Shown here: in pieces, positions 9,028 through 17,731 of the stretch
Layout: every line of letters starts with the position of its first letter
How positions within the stretch are numbered: the first letter of the stretch is position 1
Origin: Streptomyces armeniacus
GTDB taxonomy: Bacteria > Actinomycetota > Actinomycetes > Streptomycetales > Streptomycetaceae
DNA: 64,000 nt
Assembly: GCF_003355155.1 (NCBI RefSeq)
Contig: NZ_CP031320.1
Span: forward strand, 1,970,369-2,034,368
Direction of reading: 5' to 3'
Notes under the pieces: model-generated
Databases searched by the model: none
The model's input: the letters and a program-made list of their open reading frames with translations, nothing else
What the model was told of the DNA's origin: nothing
Translations under genes and position numbers: made by a program

Positions 9028-9175
9028 GCGGACATCGCGCTTCCCGTACGCCGGCCTGTCCCCCGTGAGAGCTACACACAGGTGCCCCCGGACTGGTGAC
9101 GATTCCGCTCCGCCCGATCCGTAGCGTTCGGCGGACCGCGGCGCTCCGGCCGCGGAACCTGGCGGAGGAGTCTTG

Positions 9176-10009
9176 ATGAGGCTGGTATGGCAGCTCTTGG
9201 CCGTTGCGGCGGTCGCTTTCGTGGGCGGCCAGGGTGTCGCCGCGGTGGAGGGGAACCCGTGGGTCACGTTCGCGCTCGGCGTCCCCACGGCCGTGCTGTC
9301 GGTGCTCGTCTACGCCTGGGTGGTGGGGCGGACCGAGCACCGCCCGGTCACGGAACTGGCCCGGGACGGCGCCGAGTCCGCGCTCGGCCGGGGCGCGCTC
9401 ATCGGCGCCGGCGGGTTCGGTTTCGTCATCGCGAACATCGCCTTCCTCGGGGACTACGAAGTCGACGGCCTCGGCTCACCGTCGGGCGCGGTGGGGCTGC
9501 TCGGCTTCATGGCGGCCGCCGCCGTGACGGAGGAACTGCTGTACCGCGGCGTGCTGTTCCGGATCATCGAGGGATGGACCGGCACGTGGATCGCGCTGTC
9601 CCTGACCGGCACGCTGTTCGGCATGTCCCACCTCCTCAACCCGAACGCCAGCCTGTGGGGCGCCATCGCCATCGCGATCGAGGCCGGCGGCATGCTCGGC
9701 GCCGCGTACGTCGCCACCCGCAGCCTGTGGCTGCCGATCGGCCTGCACTTCGGCTGGAACTTCGCCGCGGGCGGCATCTTCAGCACCGAGGTCTCCGGCA
9801 ACGAGACCCCGGAGGGCCTGCTGGAGTCCACCACCTCGGGCCCGGCAGCGGTCACCGGCGGCGACTTCGGCCCGGAAGGCAGCCTGTACTCGGTGCTGTT
9901 CGGCCTGCTGGCGACGGTCGGGTTCATGTGGCTGGCCCGCAGGCGCGGTTACGTGGTGCCCCGCCGCCGCGCCGACCGTGTGGACGCCACGACTAAGATT
10001 CCCCAGTGA
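9176..10009 (+). CDS. CPBP-family intramembrane glutamic endopeptidase-like protein
   Basis: 277 residues, about seven hydrophobic segments. It carries the family motifs: EELLYRG (EExxxR) near residue 120, FGMSHLLN near 145, and HFGWNF (HxxxN) near 190. Such proteins (Rce1/Abi/CAAX-protease superfamily) act in membrane protein processing or bacteriocin immunity; the substrate is unknown. ATG 9176 is preferred over TTG 9173 because the GGAGGAG ribosome site (9164-9170) sits 5 bases before it. The stop overlaps the histidine kinase start (GTGA), suggesting that the two-component system and this protein are expressed together. Confidence 0.9.
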   Translation: MRLVWQLLAVAAVAFVGGQGVAAVEGNPWVTFALGVPTAVLSVLVYAWVVGRTEHRPVTELARDGAESALGRGALIGAGGFGFVIANIAFLGDYEVDGLGSPSGAVGLLGFMAAAAVTEELLYRGVLFRIIEGWTGTWIALSLTGTLFGMSHLLNPNASLWGAIAIAIEAGGMLGAAYVATRSLWLPIGLHFGWNFAAGGIFSTEVSGNETPEGLLESTTSGPAAVTGGDFGPEGSLYSVLFGLLATVGFMWLARRRGYVVPRRRADRVDATTKIPQ

Positions 10010-11178
10010 GCACTCTTCGCCGGATTCCGGAGCTGTGGCAGCGGATCCCGGTCCTGTGGCGCCGGTTCGACACCGCCGTCGGGTACGCCGTCGCGCTGGT
10101 GCTCTCCGTAGGCTCGCTGCTGCCCGTGTTCCAGAGCCAGGGGACGATGCTCGGCGGCGTACCGCACCGCCCCTTCGACGCGCTGGCCATCGCGGCCGTC
10201 GCCCTCCAAGGGCTCCCGATCGCCGTGTGCCGGCGGTGGCCGGTCATCTGCCTCGTCCTGGTGTCGGCCGGCTTCGCCGTCGACCAGCTCCGCGGCTACC
10301 ACTCGTTCGCGGGCACCGCGCTGCCCATCGCACTGGTCGCGGTGGGGGCCAAGCTGGAACGGCACCGGCGCCTTACCGCGCTCCTGCTCACCGTGGCGTA
10401 CGTGCCCCTGGTGGCCGCGCTCCTGCACCTCGGTTCGGGCGAGTCCGCGGGCGGGTTCGTCACGTTCTATCTGGCGACGTGCCTCGCGTGGGGCATCGGC
10501 ACGTGGCTGCGCTCCAACCGGGCCGCCGAGGCCGACCGCCGCCGCCGCGTCGCCGAGGACACCCGTACGGCCGAACGCGCCCGCATCGCCCGCGAGTTGC
10601 ACGACGTCGTGACCCACCACGTGACGGCGATGGTCGTACAGGCCGAAGCGGCCCGCTATCTGACCGCCGCGCCCGACCGCCTCGACCAGACCCTGACCAC
10701 GGTCACCGACACCGGCCGGCGCGCCATCACCGACCTGCGGCACCTGCTCGACCTGCTCAACCCCGACTACGGCAGCGAGGACAGGACGCCTTCCATCGGC
10801 CGGCTGCACACGCTCGTGGAGCAGACGCGCCGGGCCGGGCAGCAGGTGGAGTTCACCGAGGAGGGCACACCGGCGGAGTCGACGGGCAGCGCCGACCTCG
10901 TGGCGTACCGGGTCGTACAGGAATCCCTGACGAACGCGCTCAAGTACGCACACGGCAGCCGCACTTCGGTCCTGGTGCGGCACGGCGTACGGGAGATCAC
11001 CGTCGAGGTCAGCACGGACGGTTCCGGCGCGCGGGCCGGTTCCCCCGGCGGGAGCGGGCGCGGCCTCGCCGGGCTCCGCGAACGCGTACACGTCCTGGGC
11101 GGCGACTTCAGCGCGGGCCGGCGTACGGGCGGCGGCTTCGTCGTACACGCGCGCATCCCCGGGAGGAGCCTGTCGTGA
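10006..11178 (+). CDS. Two-component sensor histidine kinase (NarX/DesK-like, HisKA_3)
   Basis: 390 residues. The N-terminal half (about residues 25-175) has several hydrophobic helices forming the membrane sensor. The dimerisation and phosphoacceptor motif is ERARIARELHDVVTHH near residue 190, with His in ELHDVV. A C-terminal HATPase domain is marked by VVQESLTNALKYAHG (N box) and GRGLAGLRERV (G box). It is expected to phosphorylate the response regulator encoded next; the genes overlap by four bases. The signal is unknown, and the co-encoded CPBP membrane protein is a candidate partner. Confidence 0.93.
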   Translation: MSTLRRIPELWQRIPVLWRRFDTAVGYAVALVLSVGSLLPVFQSQGTMLGGVPHRPFDALAIAAVALQGLPIAVCRRWPVICLVLVSAGFAVDQLRGYHSFAGTALPIALVAVGAKLERHRRLTALLLTVAYVPLVAALLHLGSGESAGGFVTFYLATCLAWGIGTWLRSNRAAEADRRRRVAEDTRTAERARIARELHDVVTHHVTAMVVQAEAARYLTAAPDRLDQTLTTVTDTGRRAITDLRHLLDLLNPDYGSEDRTPSIGRLHTLVEQTRRAGQQVEFTEEGTPAESTGSADLVAYRVVQESLTNALKYAHGSRTSVLVRHGVREITVEVSTDGSGARAGSPGGSGRGLAGLRERVHVLGGDFSAGRRTGGGFVVHARIPGRSLS

Positions 11179-11834
11179 CCGCGCCGACCCGGGTCCTCGT
11201 CTGCGACGACCAAGTGCTGGTCCGCACCGGGCTGGTGACGATCATCGACGCCCAGCCCGACCTCGAGGTGGCGGGCGAGTGCGGCGACGGGCAGGCCGCC
11301 GTCGACCTCGCCGGCCGGCTGCACCCGGACGTCGTGGTGATGGACGTACGCATGCCGGTGCTCGACGGCATCGAGGCCACCCGCCTGCTGGCCGGCGCCG
11401 GGGTGGAGCATCCCGTCAAGGTGCTCGTCGTGACGACGTTCAACCTGGACGAGTACGTCTACCAGGCGCTGCGCGCGGGAGCGAGCGGGTTCCTGCTCAA
11501 GGACGCGCCGCCCGCCCAACTGCTGCACGGCATCCGCACGGTGGCCATGGGCGCGGCACTGCTCGACCCCGAGGTGACGCGCCAGCTCGTGGGCAGATAC
11601 GCCGCCCGCATCCGGCCCACCGAGGACTCCCCGGACGACATCCCCCTCACCCCTCGCGAACTGGAGGTCCTCCGCCTCATCGCGGACGGCCGCTCCAACA
11701 GCGAGATCGCCGCGACACTCTGGATCAGCCAGGAGACCGTCAAGACCTTCGTGTCCCGCATCCTCAGCAAGCTCGAACTACGCGACCGCGTCCAGGCCGT
11801 CGTCTACGCCTACCGCCAGGGCCTGGTCACCTGA
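11175..11834 (+). CDS. LuxR/NarL-family response regulator
   Basis: 219 residues from GTG 11175, overlapping the kinase stop. The receiver domain (residues about 6-120) has the acidic pair in VLVCDDQ, the phosphoacceptor Asp in DVVVMDVRMPVLDG, and the conserved Lys in GFLLKDAPP. The C-terminal LuxR-type helix-turn-helix reads LTPRELEVLRLIADGRSNSEIA. It binds DNA when phosphorylated by the upstream kinase. Target genes are not visible, although the cotranscribed CPBP gene or the following lipoprotein gene are natural candidates. Confidence 0.94.
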   Translation: MTAPTRVLVCDDQVLVRTGLVTIIDAQPDLEVAGECGDGQAAVDLAGRLHPDVVVMDVRMPVLDGIEATRLLAGAGVEHPVKVLVVTTFNLDEYVYQALRAGASGFLLKDAPPAQLLHGIRTVAMGAALLDPEVTRQLVGRYAARIRPTEDSPDDIPLTPRELEVLRLIADGRSNSEIAATLWISQETVKTFVSRILSKLELRDRVQAVVYAYRQGLVT

Positions 11835-11987
11835 CGTAGCGGCACGGCCGCCCGACACCACACCACACGTAAGCCCACCGCGTAAGCGGCACGGCACCCG
11901 TGTGCCCGAAACCGCGCCGTCACGGCGAATCCCCATGCGCGAAATCCCTTTTCGCGCCTGTCAATTACCCCTGTAGGAGGACACATC

Positions 11988-12893
11988 ATGAACCGCAAGA
12001 CCCGGACTTCCGCCGTACTCGCGCTGTGCTGCACCGTGGCCGGCGCGGGACTCGTCGGCTGCGAGGATTCGTCCTCGGACTCCGACGCGAAACCCTCCAC
12101 CTCCGCCACCGCGCAGAAGGGCGAGGGGGCCCTTCCGGACGGGGCCCAGAAGCTCGACGTCGGCGGCAGCTCGGTGAACGTGTCCTGCTCGGGCCCCGCG
12201 GCCGACGGCGCGCCGGTCGTCGTCCTGATGCACGGGGGAGGCGACAGCGTGAAGAAGATGGCCGGTTTCCAGAAGACCCTGAGCAAGAAGAACCGGGTCT
12301 GCTCGTACGACCGCCTCGGCGCGGGCGCCAGCGACAAGCCCGCCGGGCCCCAGACCGTCGAGAGCAGCGGCAAGGTGCTCACCGCCGTACTCGAGCAGGT
12401 CGCCGCCGACGCCCCGGTCGTCCTGGCGGGGCACTCCCTGGGCGGGCTGCTCGCCGCCCGGTACGCCCCCGACCACCAGGACAAGGTCAAGGGCCTGGTC
12501 CTGATGGACGCCACCTCCCCGACCCAGAGCGCCGACGTCACCCGCGAGGTCCCCGAAACCGCCACCGGTCCGGCGGGCGACCTGCGGAAGCAGTTCCTCG
12601 CGATCGCCGCGGGGAACAACCCGGAGAAGCTTGTGATCAAGGACGGCGAGGTCCGTTCGGCCGGGGACATTCCGGTGGAGGTGATCCAGCACGGGGAGAA
12701 GTACCTGGAGGCCGTGCCCGAGCACGGACCGGGTCTGGAGCGGGCGTGGTCCGAAGGCCAGCGGAAGTGGCTCGCGATCTCCAGCCGCAGCAAGCTGAGC
12801 ACGGCGGCGAAGAGCGGCCACCACATCTATCTGGACCGGCCTGACGTCGCGGCGAAGGCCACGCAGCGAGTCGTGGCCCGCGCCACGGCCTGA
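11988..12893 (+). CDS. Alpha/beta-hydrolase lipoprotein
   Basis: 301 residues. Residues 1-25 form a lipoprotein signal peptide ending in the lipobox LVGC, so the mature protein should be anchored outside the membrane by Cys25. After a Ser/Asp-rich linker comes an alpha/beta-hydrolase domain: oxyanion loop MHGGG near residue 76, nucleophile elbow GHSLGG near 147, and a C-terminal SGHHIYLDRP that supplies the His. It resembles secreted esterases or peptidases; the substrate is unknown. A GTAGGAGG ribosome site precedes the ATG. It is monocistronic, 153 bases after the response regulator. Confidence 0.88.
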   Translation: MNRKTRTSAVLALCCTVAGAGLVGCEDSSSDSDAKPSTSATAQKGEGALPDGAQKLDVGGSSVNVSCSGPAADGAPVVVLMHGGGDSVKKMAGFQKTLSKKNRVCSYDRLGAGASDKPAGPQTVESSGKVLTAVLEQVAADAPVVLAGHSLGGLLAARYAPDHQDKVKGLVLMDATSPTQSADVTREVPETATGPAGDLRKQFLAIAAGNNPEKLVIKDGEVRSAGDIPVEVIQHGEKYLEAVPEHGPGLERAWSEGQRKWLAISSRSKLSTAAKSGHHIYLDRPDVAAKATQRVVARATA

Positions 12894-12896
12894 CGC

Positions 12897-13160
12897 CGTC
12901 AAGCCCGTCCGGCGTTTGAGGACGGACCGGGGTGGCCACGGCCGGTAGCGGGTCGCTGTGCGGGGCTCGGCGTACGGGCGTCATTTCAGGCCCGTCCGGC
13001 GTTTGAGGACGGACCGGGGCGGCCACCGCCGGTAGCAGGTCACTGTGCTGGGCCCGGCACACGCGCATCGTGGCCGGGGGCCGTCCTCAAGCGCCGGACG
13101 GGCTGGGGGTGGCGGGTCACCGTGCTGGGCCCGACGCACGCACATCGTGGCCGGGGCCGC
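12897..13160. repeat. Streptomyces intergenic repeats, direct and inverted copies
   Basis: The core GTCCGGCGTTTGAGGAC occurs directly near 12906 and 12991 and inverted near 13083 (GTCCTCAAGCGCCGGAC). It is embedded in larger diverged blocks: GGCCACGGCCGGTAGCGGGTCGC against GGCCACCGCCGGTAGCAGGTCAC, and twice GTGCTGGGCCCG followed by CGCATCGTGGCCGGGG-like sequence. Such palindromic intergenic repeats are common between Streptomyces genes. No protein-coding gene is supported here. Confidence 0.8.
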
Positions 13161-13241
13161 CCAGACCGTGGGGGTACGGGACGACCACGGGGCGGCCCGT
13201 TCGAGTCGACCGGCGAGGCGGAACAGACGGTCTTCCCGACC

Positions 13242-13340
13242 TTAGCCCGCGGCGAACTGCATGCCGATCGGAAGCCCCGTACCCGCGTCGGCCGTCACCG
13301 GTACGGACATGGCGGGCGTGCCCGCCACGTTGCCCGGCGG
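13242..13340 (-). pseudogene. 3' remnant of an amidase-signature gene
   Basis: On the minus strand the last 32 codons before a TAA stop (13242-13244) read PPGNVAGTPAMSVPVTADAG followed by TGLPIGMQFAAG. This is the conserved C-terminal block of amidase-signature enzymes (compare SVPL..DGLPLGVQ in the intact amidase at 52956). Homology stops at about 13340, where sequence continuing as a TetR gene on the other strand begins. The remainder of the amidase is absent, so this is a deletion or recombination scar. Confidence 0.7.
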
Positions 13341-13832
13341 GTGGGCGTCCAGACGATCGCCGAACGGGCCGAGACCACCAAGATGGCGATCTACCGGCAC
13401 TTCGAGACGAAGGACGCGCTCGTCGCGGAGTGGCTGCGGATCCTCGCCGCCGACTACCAGGCGGCCTTCGACCGGGTCGAGGCCGAACACCCCGGGCGGC
13501 CACGGGAGCAGATCCTGGGCCTGGCCCGCTTCATCGCCGGGGGGCTGCCGGAGATCTCACACCGGGGCTGCCCGTTCATCAACTCCCTCGCCGAACTGCC
13601 CGACCCCGCCCATCCCGCACGGCAGGTGATCGAGGAGCACAAGGCGCTCCAGACCCGCCGGCTGGTCGGCATGTGCGCCGCGGCCGGGCTGCCGGACCCG
13701 GAGCAGGCCGCGGCGGAGATCACGTTCGTACTGGAGGGCGCGCAGGTCAGCAACCAGAACGGAAGCATCGACCGGGCGGGGGACCGGCTGCTGAGGATCG
13801 TCGAGGGCATCGTGGACCGGCAACGTCCGTGA
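13337..13832 (+). pseudogene. TetR-family regulator lacking its N-terminus
   Basis: From about 13340 the frame reads VGVQTIAERAETTKMAIYRH, the middle of a TetR helix-turn-helix, and continues through a normal ligand-binding domain to the stop at 13832. The expected first 25-30 residues (start codon, helix 1 and the start of helix 2) are missing and replaced by repeats plus the antisense of the amidase remnant. An open frame exists back to ATG 13122 but encodes low-complexity Arg/Gly sequence. The protein, if made, would have a damaged DNA-binding domain. Confidence 0.75.
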
Positions 13833-13911
13833 CCGGCGCCGTCGTGGACCGGCAACGTCCCTGAACGGCGCCGTCGTTGACCGGCAACGTCCCTGAACGG
13901 CGCCGTCGTTG
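13816..13911 (+). repeat. Three tandem 32-bp repeats at the end of the TetR remnant
   Basis: Units at 13816-13847, 13848-13879 and 13880-13911 differ at only a few bases; a partial fourth copy starts at 13912. Each starts ACCGGCAACGTCC and ends CGGCGCCGTCGT(G/T)G. The first copy contains the TetR stop codon, so the 3' end of that gene has been duplicated into the spacer. Confidence 0.9.
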
Positions 13912-13930
13912 ACCGGGAATGGCCGCCGGG

Positions 13931-15619
13931 TCAGATCACCCGGAAGAGGTCGGCGGCGGCGTGGACGTCGGTGAAGTCCTCGACGGAGCGGAGGTTGTCG
14001 CACAGCGCGTCCAGGACCGAGCCGGCCTCGGCCGCGGGCGGGGCGCCGATGGCCACGCCGAAGACGCGGAAGCCCAGCCGGTGTTTGGCCTCCTGCCAGC
14101 CGCGCATCCACTTCTCGGTGACGTCGCACTCGTCGTCCGTGAGCATCACGATGTCTCCGCGCGTGCGGGCGGCGTCGTTGAACTCCTCCTCCAGCAGTTC
14201 GGCGGCAGCGGTCAGGGGTGTCTGGTAGCTGGTGCCGCCGCCGAGGAAGGTCTCCGCGAAGTCCAGGGTCCGGGCGATCCCGGCGGGCTGCCCGGCCGGA
14301 AAGCGGAAGACCTGGATCTTGCCGGCGGCGGAGAACAGGATGCCGACGAAGTCGCGTTCGGCGTGGCGGGCCTGGTCCAGCAGCGCCAGGGCGCACCCCT
14401 TGGCCCACGCCTCCCGGCTGACCCCGCCGGGCCCCTCCGTGTACATGGAGTGCGAGGTGTCCACGCACGCGATGACGGCGCCCTGGCCGGTGGTCTGCTC
14501 GCCCTGGCTGTCGTAGAGCATCAGCTCCCCGGCGGCGTAGCGCGCGGCGAACACCGCGCGCAGTTCGGGCAGTCCGAGGTTGGCCAGCTCGGAGGGGATC
14601 ACGCGGGACAGGTCGTCGCCGAGCGTGACGTCGACCAGTTCCCCGGTCGCGTTCTCCACCTTACGGGCGCGCTCGCCGCTGGCCATCTGCCGGAAGCGGC
14701 CGATCAGTTCGGCCCACTGCGCGAGCCGGCCGGTGCGCAGCCGTTCAGCGAGCCGGGCGCGCTCGTCGAACGCCATCCGCTCCAGCTCGCCGGCGCCGAC
14801 GCCCCACGCCCGCATCAGCGCGGCCTCCTCCCGCGCGCCCTTGGCGGCCTTCGCCGCCGCGCTCCGCGCCCCCGCCGCCACGCCGGGGGCCGCCGCCGCG
14901 AGGGCCTGCGCGGCGCCCTCGGCGGCTTGGCGTGCGGCGGCTTCGGCGGCCTCCGCGGTCTCGACCGCCCGCTGTACGGCGTCCGCCGCCGGGGCCGGTA
15001 CGGTGCCCGCCTCGTCGGCCCCGGCGGCGGCCTGCTGGAGCGCCTCGCCCACGGCGGTCGCGGCGCCTTCGGCGCCGTGCCTGGCCTGCTTCGCCTGCTC
15101 GGCCCGTTCCCGGGCGTCCCGTGAGTGGTCCAGCATCCGGCGCAGCGCGGGGGCCTGGGCGAGTACGGCCATGGCGGCGGCGTACGGGTCGCCTGCCGTC
15201 TCCCGGCGCAGCTCGGCGAACTCGGGCGACTCCACCAGCGAGCTGACGACCTGGTGGTTGAACAGCCGCGAGTGGTCCATCTCCCCGGGCTCGCGCAGCC
15301 GGAGGGCGACCTTGTACGCGGCCAGGAACGCGTCGGCCAGCAGGTCGTCGGTCGGCCGGCCGCCGGTCGGGCCGCCGTCCGCCCCGGGCCCGGTCCTCGT
15401 CCCGGCCCCGGCCCCGGGCCCGGTCCCGTACCGCCCGCTCAACTCCTCGGCCAGCTCGCGCAGTCCGGCCGACTGCGCGTACGTGTCGCGCCACGCAATC
15501 TGCTCGAACCGGTCCGCGACCACGGCCGCGGTGTGCCGCCCGGAGGCGGCGGCGGACATGCCGAGCCACTTGCCGGTGCGGTTCGCCAGCTCGTTGAGCG
15601 TGCTCGGTGTCCCGTCCAC
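13931..15619 (-). CDS. VWA-domain protein, partner of MoxR ATPase (ViaA/CoxE-like)
   Basis: 562 residues from GTG 15619, which follows GGAGGGAG. The C-terminal third is a von Willebrand A domain with a MIDAS motif DTSHSM near residue 385 and a second acidic site MLTDDECDVTE near 515. The middle is a long Ala/Glu-rich, probably coiled-coil stretch (about residues 170-290). The gene lies 20 bases after the MoxR ATPase on the same strand. The AAA+/VWA pairing is that of RavA-ViaA and CoxD-CoxE systems, in which the ATPase remodels client proteins chosen through the VWA partner. The client is unknown. The longer open frame upstream is antisense noise within moxR. Confidence 0.87.
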   Translation of the reverse strand: MDGTPSTLNELANRTGKWLGMSAAASGRHTAAVVADRFEQIAWRDTYAQSAGLRELAEELSGRYGTGPGAGAGTRTGPGADGGPTGGRPTDDLLADAFLAAYKVALRLREPGEMDHSRLFNHQVVSSLVESPEFAELRRETAGDPYAAAMAVLAQAPALRRMLDHSRDARERAEQAKQARHGAEGAATAVGEALQQAAAGADEAGTVPAPAADAVQRAVETAEAAEAAARQAAEGAAQALAAAAPGVAAGARSAAAKAAKGAREEAALMRAWGVGAGELERMAFDERARLAERLRTGRLAQWAELIGRFRQMASGERARKVENATGELVDVTLGDDLSRVIPSELANLGLPELRAVFAARYAAGELMLYDSQGEQTTGQGAVIACVDTSHSMYTEGPGGVSREAWAKGCALALLDQARHAERDFVGILFSAAGKIQVFRFPAGQPAGIARTLDFAETFLGGGTSYQTPLTAAAELLEEEFNDAARTRGDIVMLTDDECDVTEKWMRGWQEAKHRLGFRVFGVAIGAPPAAEAGSVLDALCDNLRSVEDFTDVHAAADLFRVI

Positions 15620-15639
15620 GGTCCCGCTCCCTCCGGAGT

Positions 15640-16839
15640 TCAGGGCTGGGCCTGCACCATGCTCGCGTCCACGCCGAGTGCCTCGGTGAGCACGCGGGCG
15701 CGTACGGCGCGCTGGCGGCCGGTGACCCGGTCGATGGCGGCGGTGGAGCGGCCCGCGGCCGCCGCCTCCTCGCGCAGCTTCTCCAGCCGCTTGCCCGCCA
15801 TGGCGAGCTTGTTGTGCGCCTTCTTGATGACCCACTCGCTCAGCGCCTCGCGGGACTGCCCGGCCATGGCGTCGAGTTGGGCCTCCAGCTCCGCGAGGGT
15901 GTCGGCCAGATCGAGCGCCTCCTTGACGTCGGGGTTGACCAGGTGCAGCACCTCGCGTTCGACGGTGGGGCGCTGAGCCGGGGAGTCCCACAGCACGTGC
16001 GTCAGCATCGACAGGTCGGACTCGGCGACCGCCGGGCGGCCGTCGAGGTACGCGGACGCCTGGAGCAGGCCCACGGACTGGCGCCAGCGGCGGTCGGAGG
16101 CGACGAGTTCCTTGCGGCGCAGGGCGGCCCGCAGCGTGCACACGGCGTCCACGATCACGTCGGGTACGTCGACGGCCGGGACGGCCTCTGTCACGGCGTG
16201 CCGCAGCGCGGCCAGTTCGACGGTGGTACGCGCCGGTGCCGCAGGGCGGCTGACGGCGGAACGGACCAGCTGGGCGAAGTTCGAGGGGTCAGTCAGGTAA
16301 CCGACCTCGATCCGCACCAGCAGCCGGTCGTAGATGGCGGCCGAATCCTCCCCGCTGGGCAGCTCGTTGCTCGCGGTGATGGCGCCGATGAGGGGGCAGC
16401 GGATCGGCTCGCCGCCGCTCTCGGGGTGGTAGATCCGCTCGTTGAGGAAGCCCAGCGTCTCGTTCAGTGCCGCCGTGGAGCACTTGAAAATCTCGTCGAT
16501 GAACGCGACGTGCGCGGTCGTGGCCCGGCCCTCGTAGACCTGCCGGTACTCGCCCCGAGCCAGCGCCGCGACGTCGACGGGACCGAACATCCTTGTCGGC
16601 GCGGTGAACTTGGACAGGAGGATCTCCCAGTACGACGCCCCCTCGACCCGGCCCGTGAGCTCCCGCGCCATCTCGGACTTCGCCGTTCCGGGCGGGCCCA
16701 GCACCAGCGAGTGCTGTCCCGCCAGCAGCGTCACCACCAGCGTCCGCACCACGTCGGCCCGTTCATGGAACCGGTCCGACAGCTCGTCGCAGATGGCCCG
16801 CAGCCTCCGGGCCGTGTCCTCCGCGTCCTGTGCGCCCAT
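15640..16839 (-). CDS. MoxR-family AAA+ ATPase (RavA-like)
   Basis: 399 residues from ATG 16839, chosen because AAGGGGTGGG sits just upstream; an in-frame ATG at 16902 has no such site. It carries Walker A GPPGTAKSE near residue 53, Walker B VAFIDEIFK near 108, and sensor-1 GAITASNELP near 150. This placement and the EIFK form match RavA-type MoxR proteins. It is expected to act as a chaperone-like hexamer with the VWA protein encoded 20 bases downstream. The two genes form an operon read leftward. Confidence 0.9.
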   Translation of the reverse strand: MGAQDAEDTARRLRAICDELSDRFHERADVVRTLVVTLLAGQHSLVLGPPGTAKSEMARELTGRVEGASYWEILLSKFTAPTRMFGPVDVAALARGEYRQVYEGRATTAHVAFIDEIFKCSTAALNETLGFLNERIYHPESGGEPIRCPLIGAITASNELPSGEDSAAIYDRLLVRIEVGYLTDPSNFAQLVRSAVSRPAAPARTTVELAALRHAVTEAVPAVDVPDVIVDAVCTLRAALRRKELVASDRRWRQSVGLLQASAYLDGRPAVAESDLSMLTHVLWDSPAQRPTVEREVLHLVNPDVKEALDLADTLAELEAQLDAMAGQSREALSEWVIKKAHNKLAMAGKRLEKLREEAAAAGRSTAAIDRVTGRQRAVRARVLTEALGVDASMVQAQP

Positions 16840-16968
16840 ATCCCACCCCTTGCCCGCGCCGCCCTGCCGGGCCGGCGAGACGACCCTGTGCCCGAGCAAC
16901 ATAACGCGGAGTCCGGAAGGCCCCGCGGGCCCCCTGCACGTCGCCGGCCGGCGTGGGAGGCGTACGCG

Positions 16969-17706
16969 TCAGCGCGGGGTGAGGACGCAGAACTCGTTGC
17001 CCTCGGGGTCGGCGAGGACCGTCCACGGCACGTCGCCCTGACCGAGGTCGAGGTCGGCGGCGCCGAGTGCCCGCAGCCGGTCGACCTCCGCCGCCTGGTC
17101 GTCGCCGGGGTAGGGCCGCAGATCGAGATGGATGCGGTTCTTCACGGTCTTGGCGTCGGGAGTGCGGACGAACTCCAGATACGGGCCGACGCCCTTGGCG
17201 GAGCGCAGCAGCGCCTGCTCGTCCGTCACCTCGTGCACGGTCCAGTCCGTCGCCTCGCCCCAGAACCGGGCCATGGCCCGCGGATCCGCGCAGTCGACCA
17301 CCACCGCGGCCATCGGCCCGGTGTCCCGGTAGACGGACCGGGGCTCCAGCACGCAGAGTTCGTTGCCCTCCGGGTCGGCGAGGACCGTCCACGGCACGTC
17401 GCCCTGGCCCACGTCGGCGGGTGTCGCACCGAGCTCCCGCAGGCGCGCGACCAGCTCCGCCTGATGGGCGGCCGAGGTGGTGGCGAGGTCGATGTGCACG
17501 CGGTTCTTCACCGTCTTGGGTTCCGGGACGGCGAGGACGTCGATGCAGACGGCGACCGGATCGGGGTAGACGAAGCCCTCCGGCTCGAGGTTGGTCACGC
17601 CGGGTCCCTCGCTGTCGGTGCCCCAGCCGAGGACCTCCGCCCAGAACCGGCCGAGGGCCGAGTCGTCCCGTGCGTTCATCGCAATCTGAACAAGCCGCGT
17701 CGCCAT
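16969..17706 (-). CDS. VOC (glyoxalase-like) protein with two tandem domains
   Basis: 245 residues made of two similar halves. Each half contains a copy of VGQGDVPWTVLADPEGNELCVL (second copy LGQGDVPWTVLADPEGNEFCVL) and a KTVKNRxHxDL motif, showing an internal duplication of the glyoxalase/bleomycin-resistance fold. His residues in HIDL/HLDL and Glu in PEGNE are the usual metal positions. Proteins of this kind range from dioxygenases to resistance proteins; no substrate can be named. It lies 25 bases downstream of the GntR gene on the same strand and might be read through from it. Confidence 0.87.
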   Translation of the reverse strand: MATRLVQIAMNARDDSALGRFWAEVLGWGTDSEGPGVTNLEPEGFVYPDPVAVCIDVLAVPEPKTVKNRVHIDLATTSAAHQAELVARLRELGATPADVGQGDVPWTVLADPEGNELCVLEPRSVYRDTGPMAAVVVDCADPRAMARFWGEATDWTVHEVTDEQALLRSAKGVGPYLEFVRTPDAKTVKNRIHLDLRPYPGDDQAAEVDRLRALGAADLDLGQGDVPWTVLADPEGNEFCVLTPR

Positions 17707-17731
17707 GCCGGCGATTCTATGCCCGCACGGA

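Noticed and set aside
13122-13832. A complete TetR gene starting at ATG 13122
   Set aside because: The first 70 codons are repeat sequence plus antisense of an amidase end, without a ribosome site, and the TetR fold starts abruptly in the middle of its helix-turn-helix.
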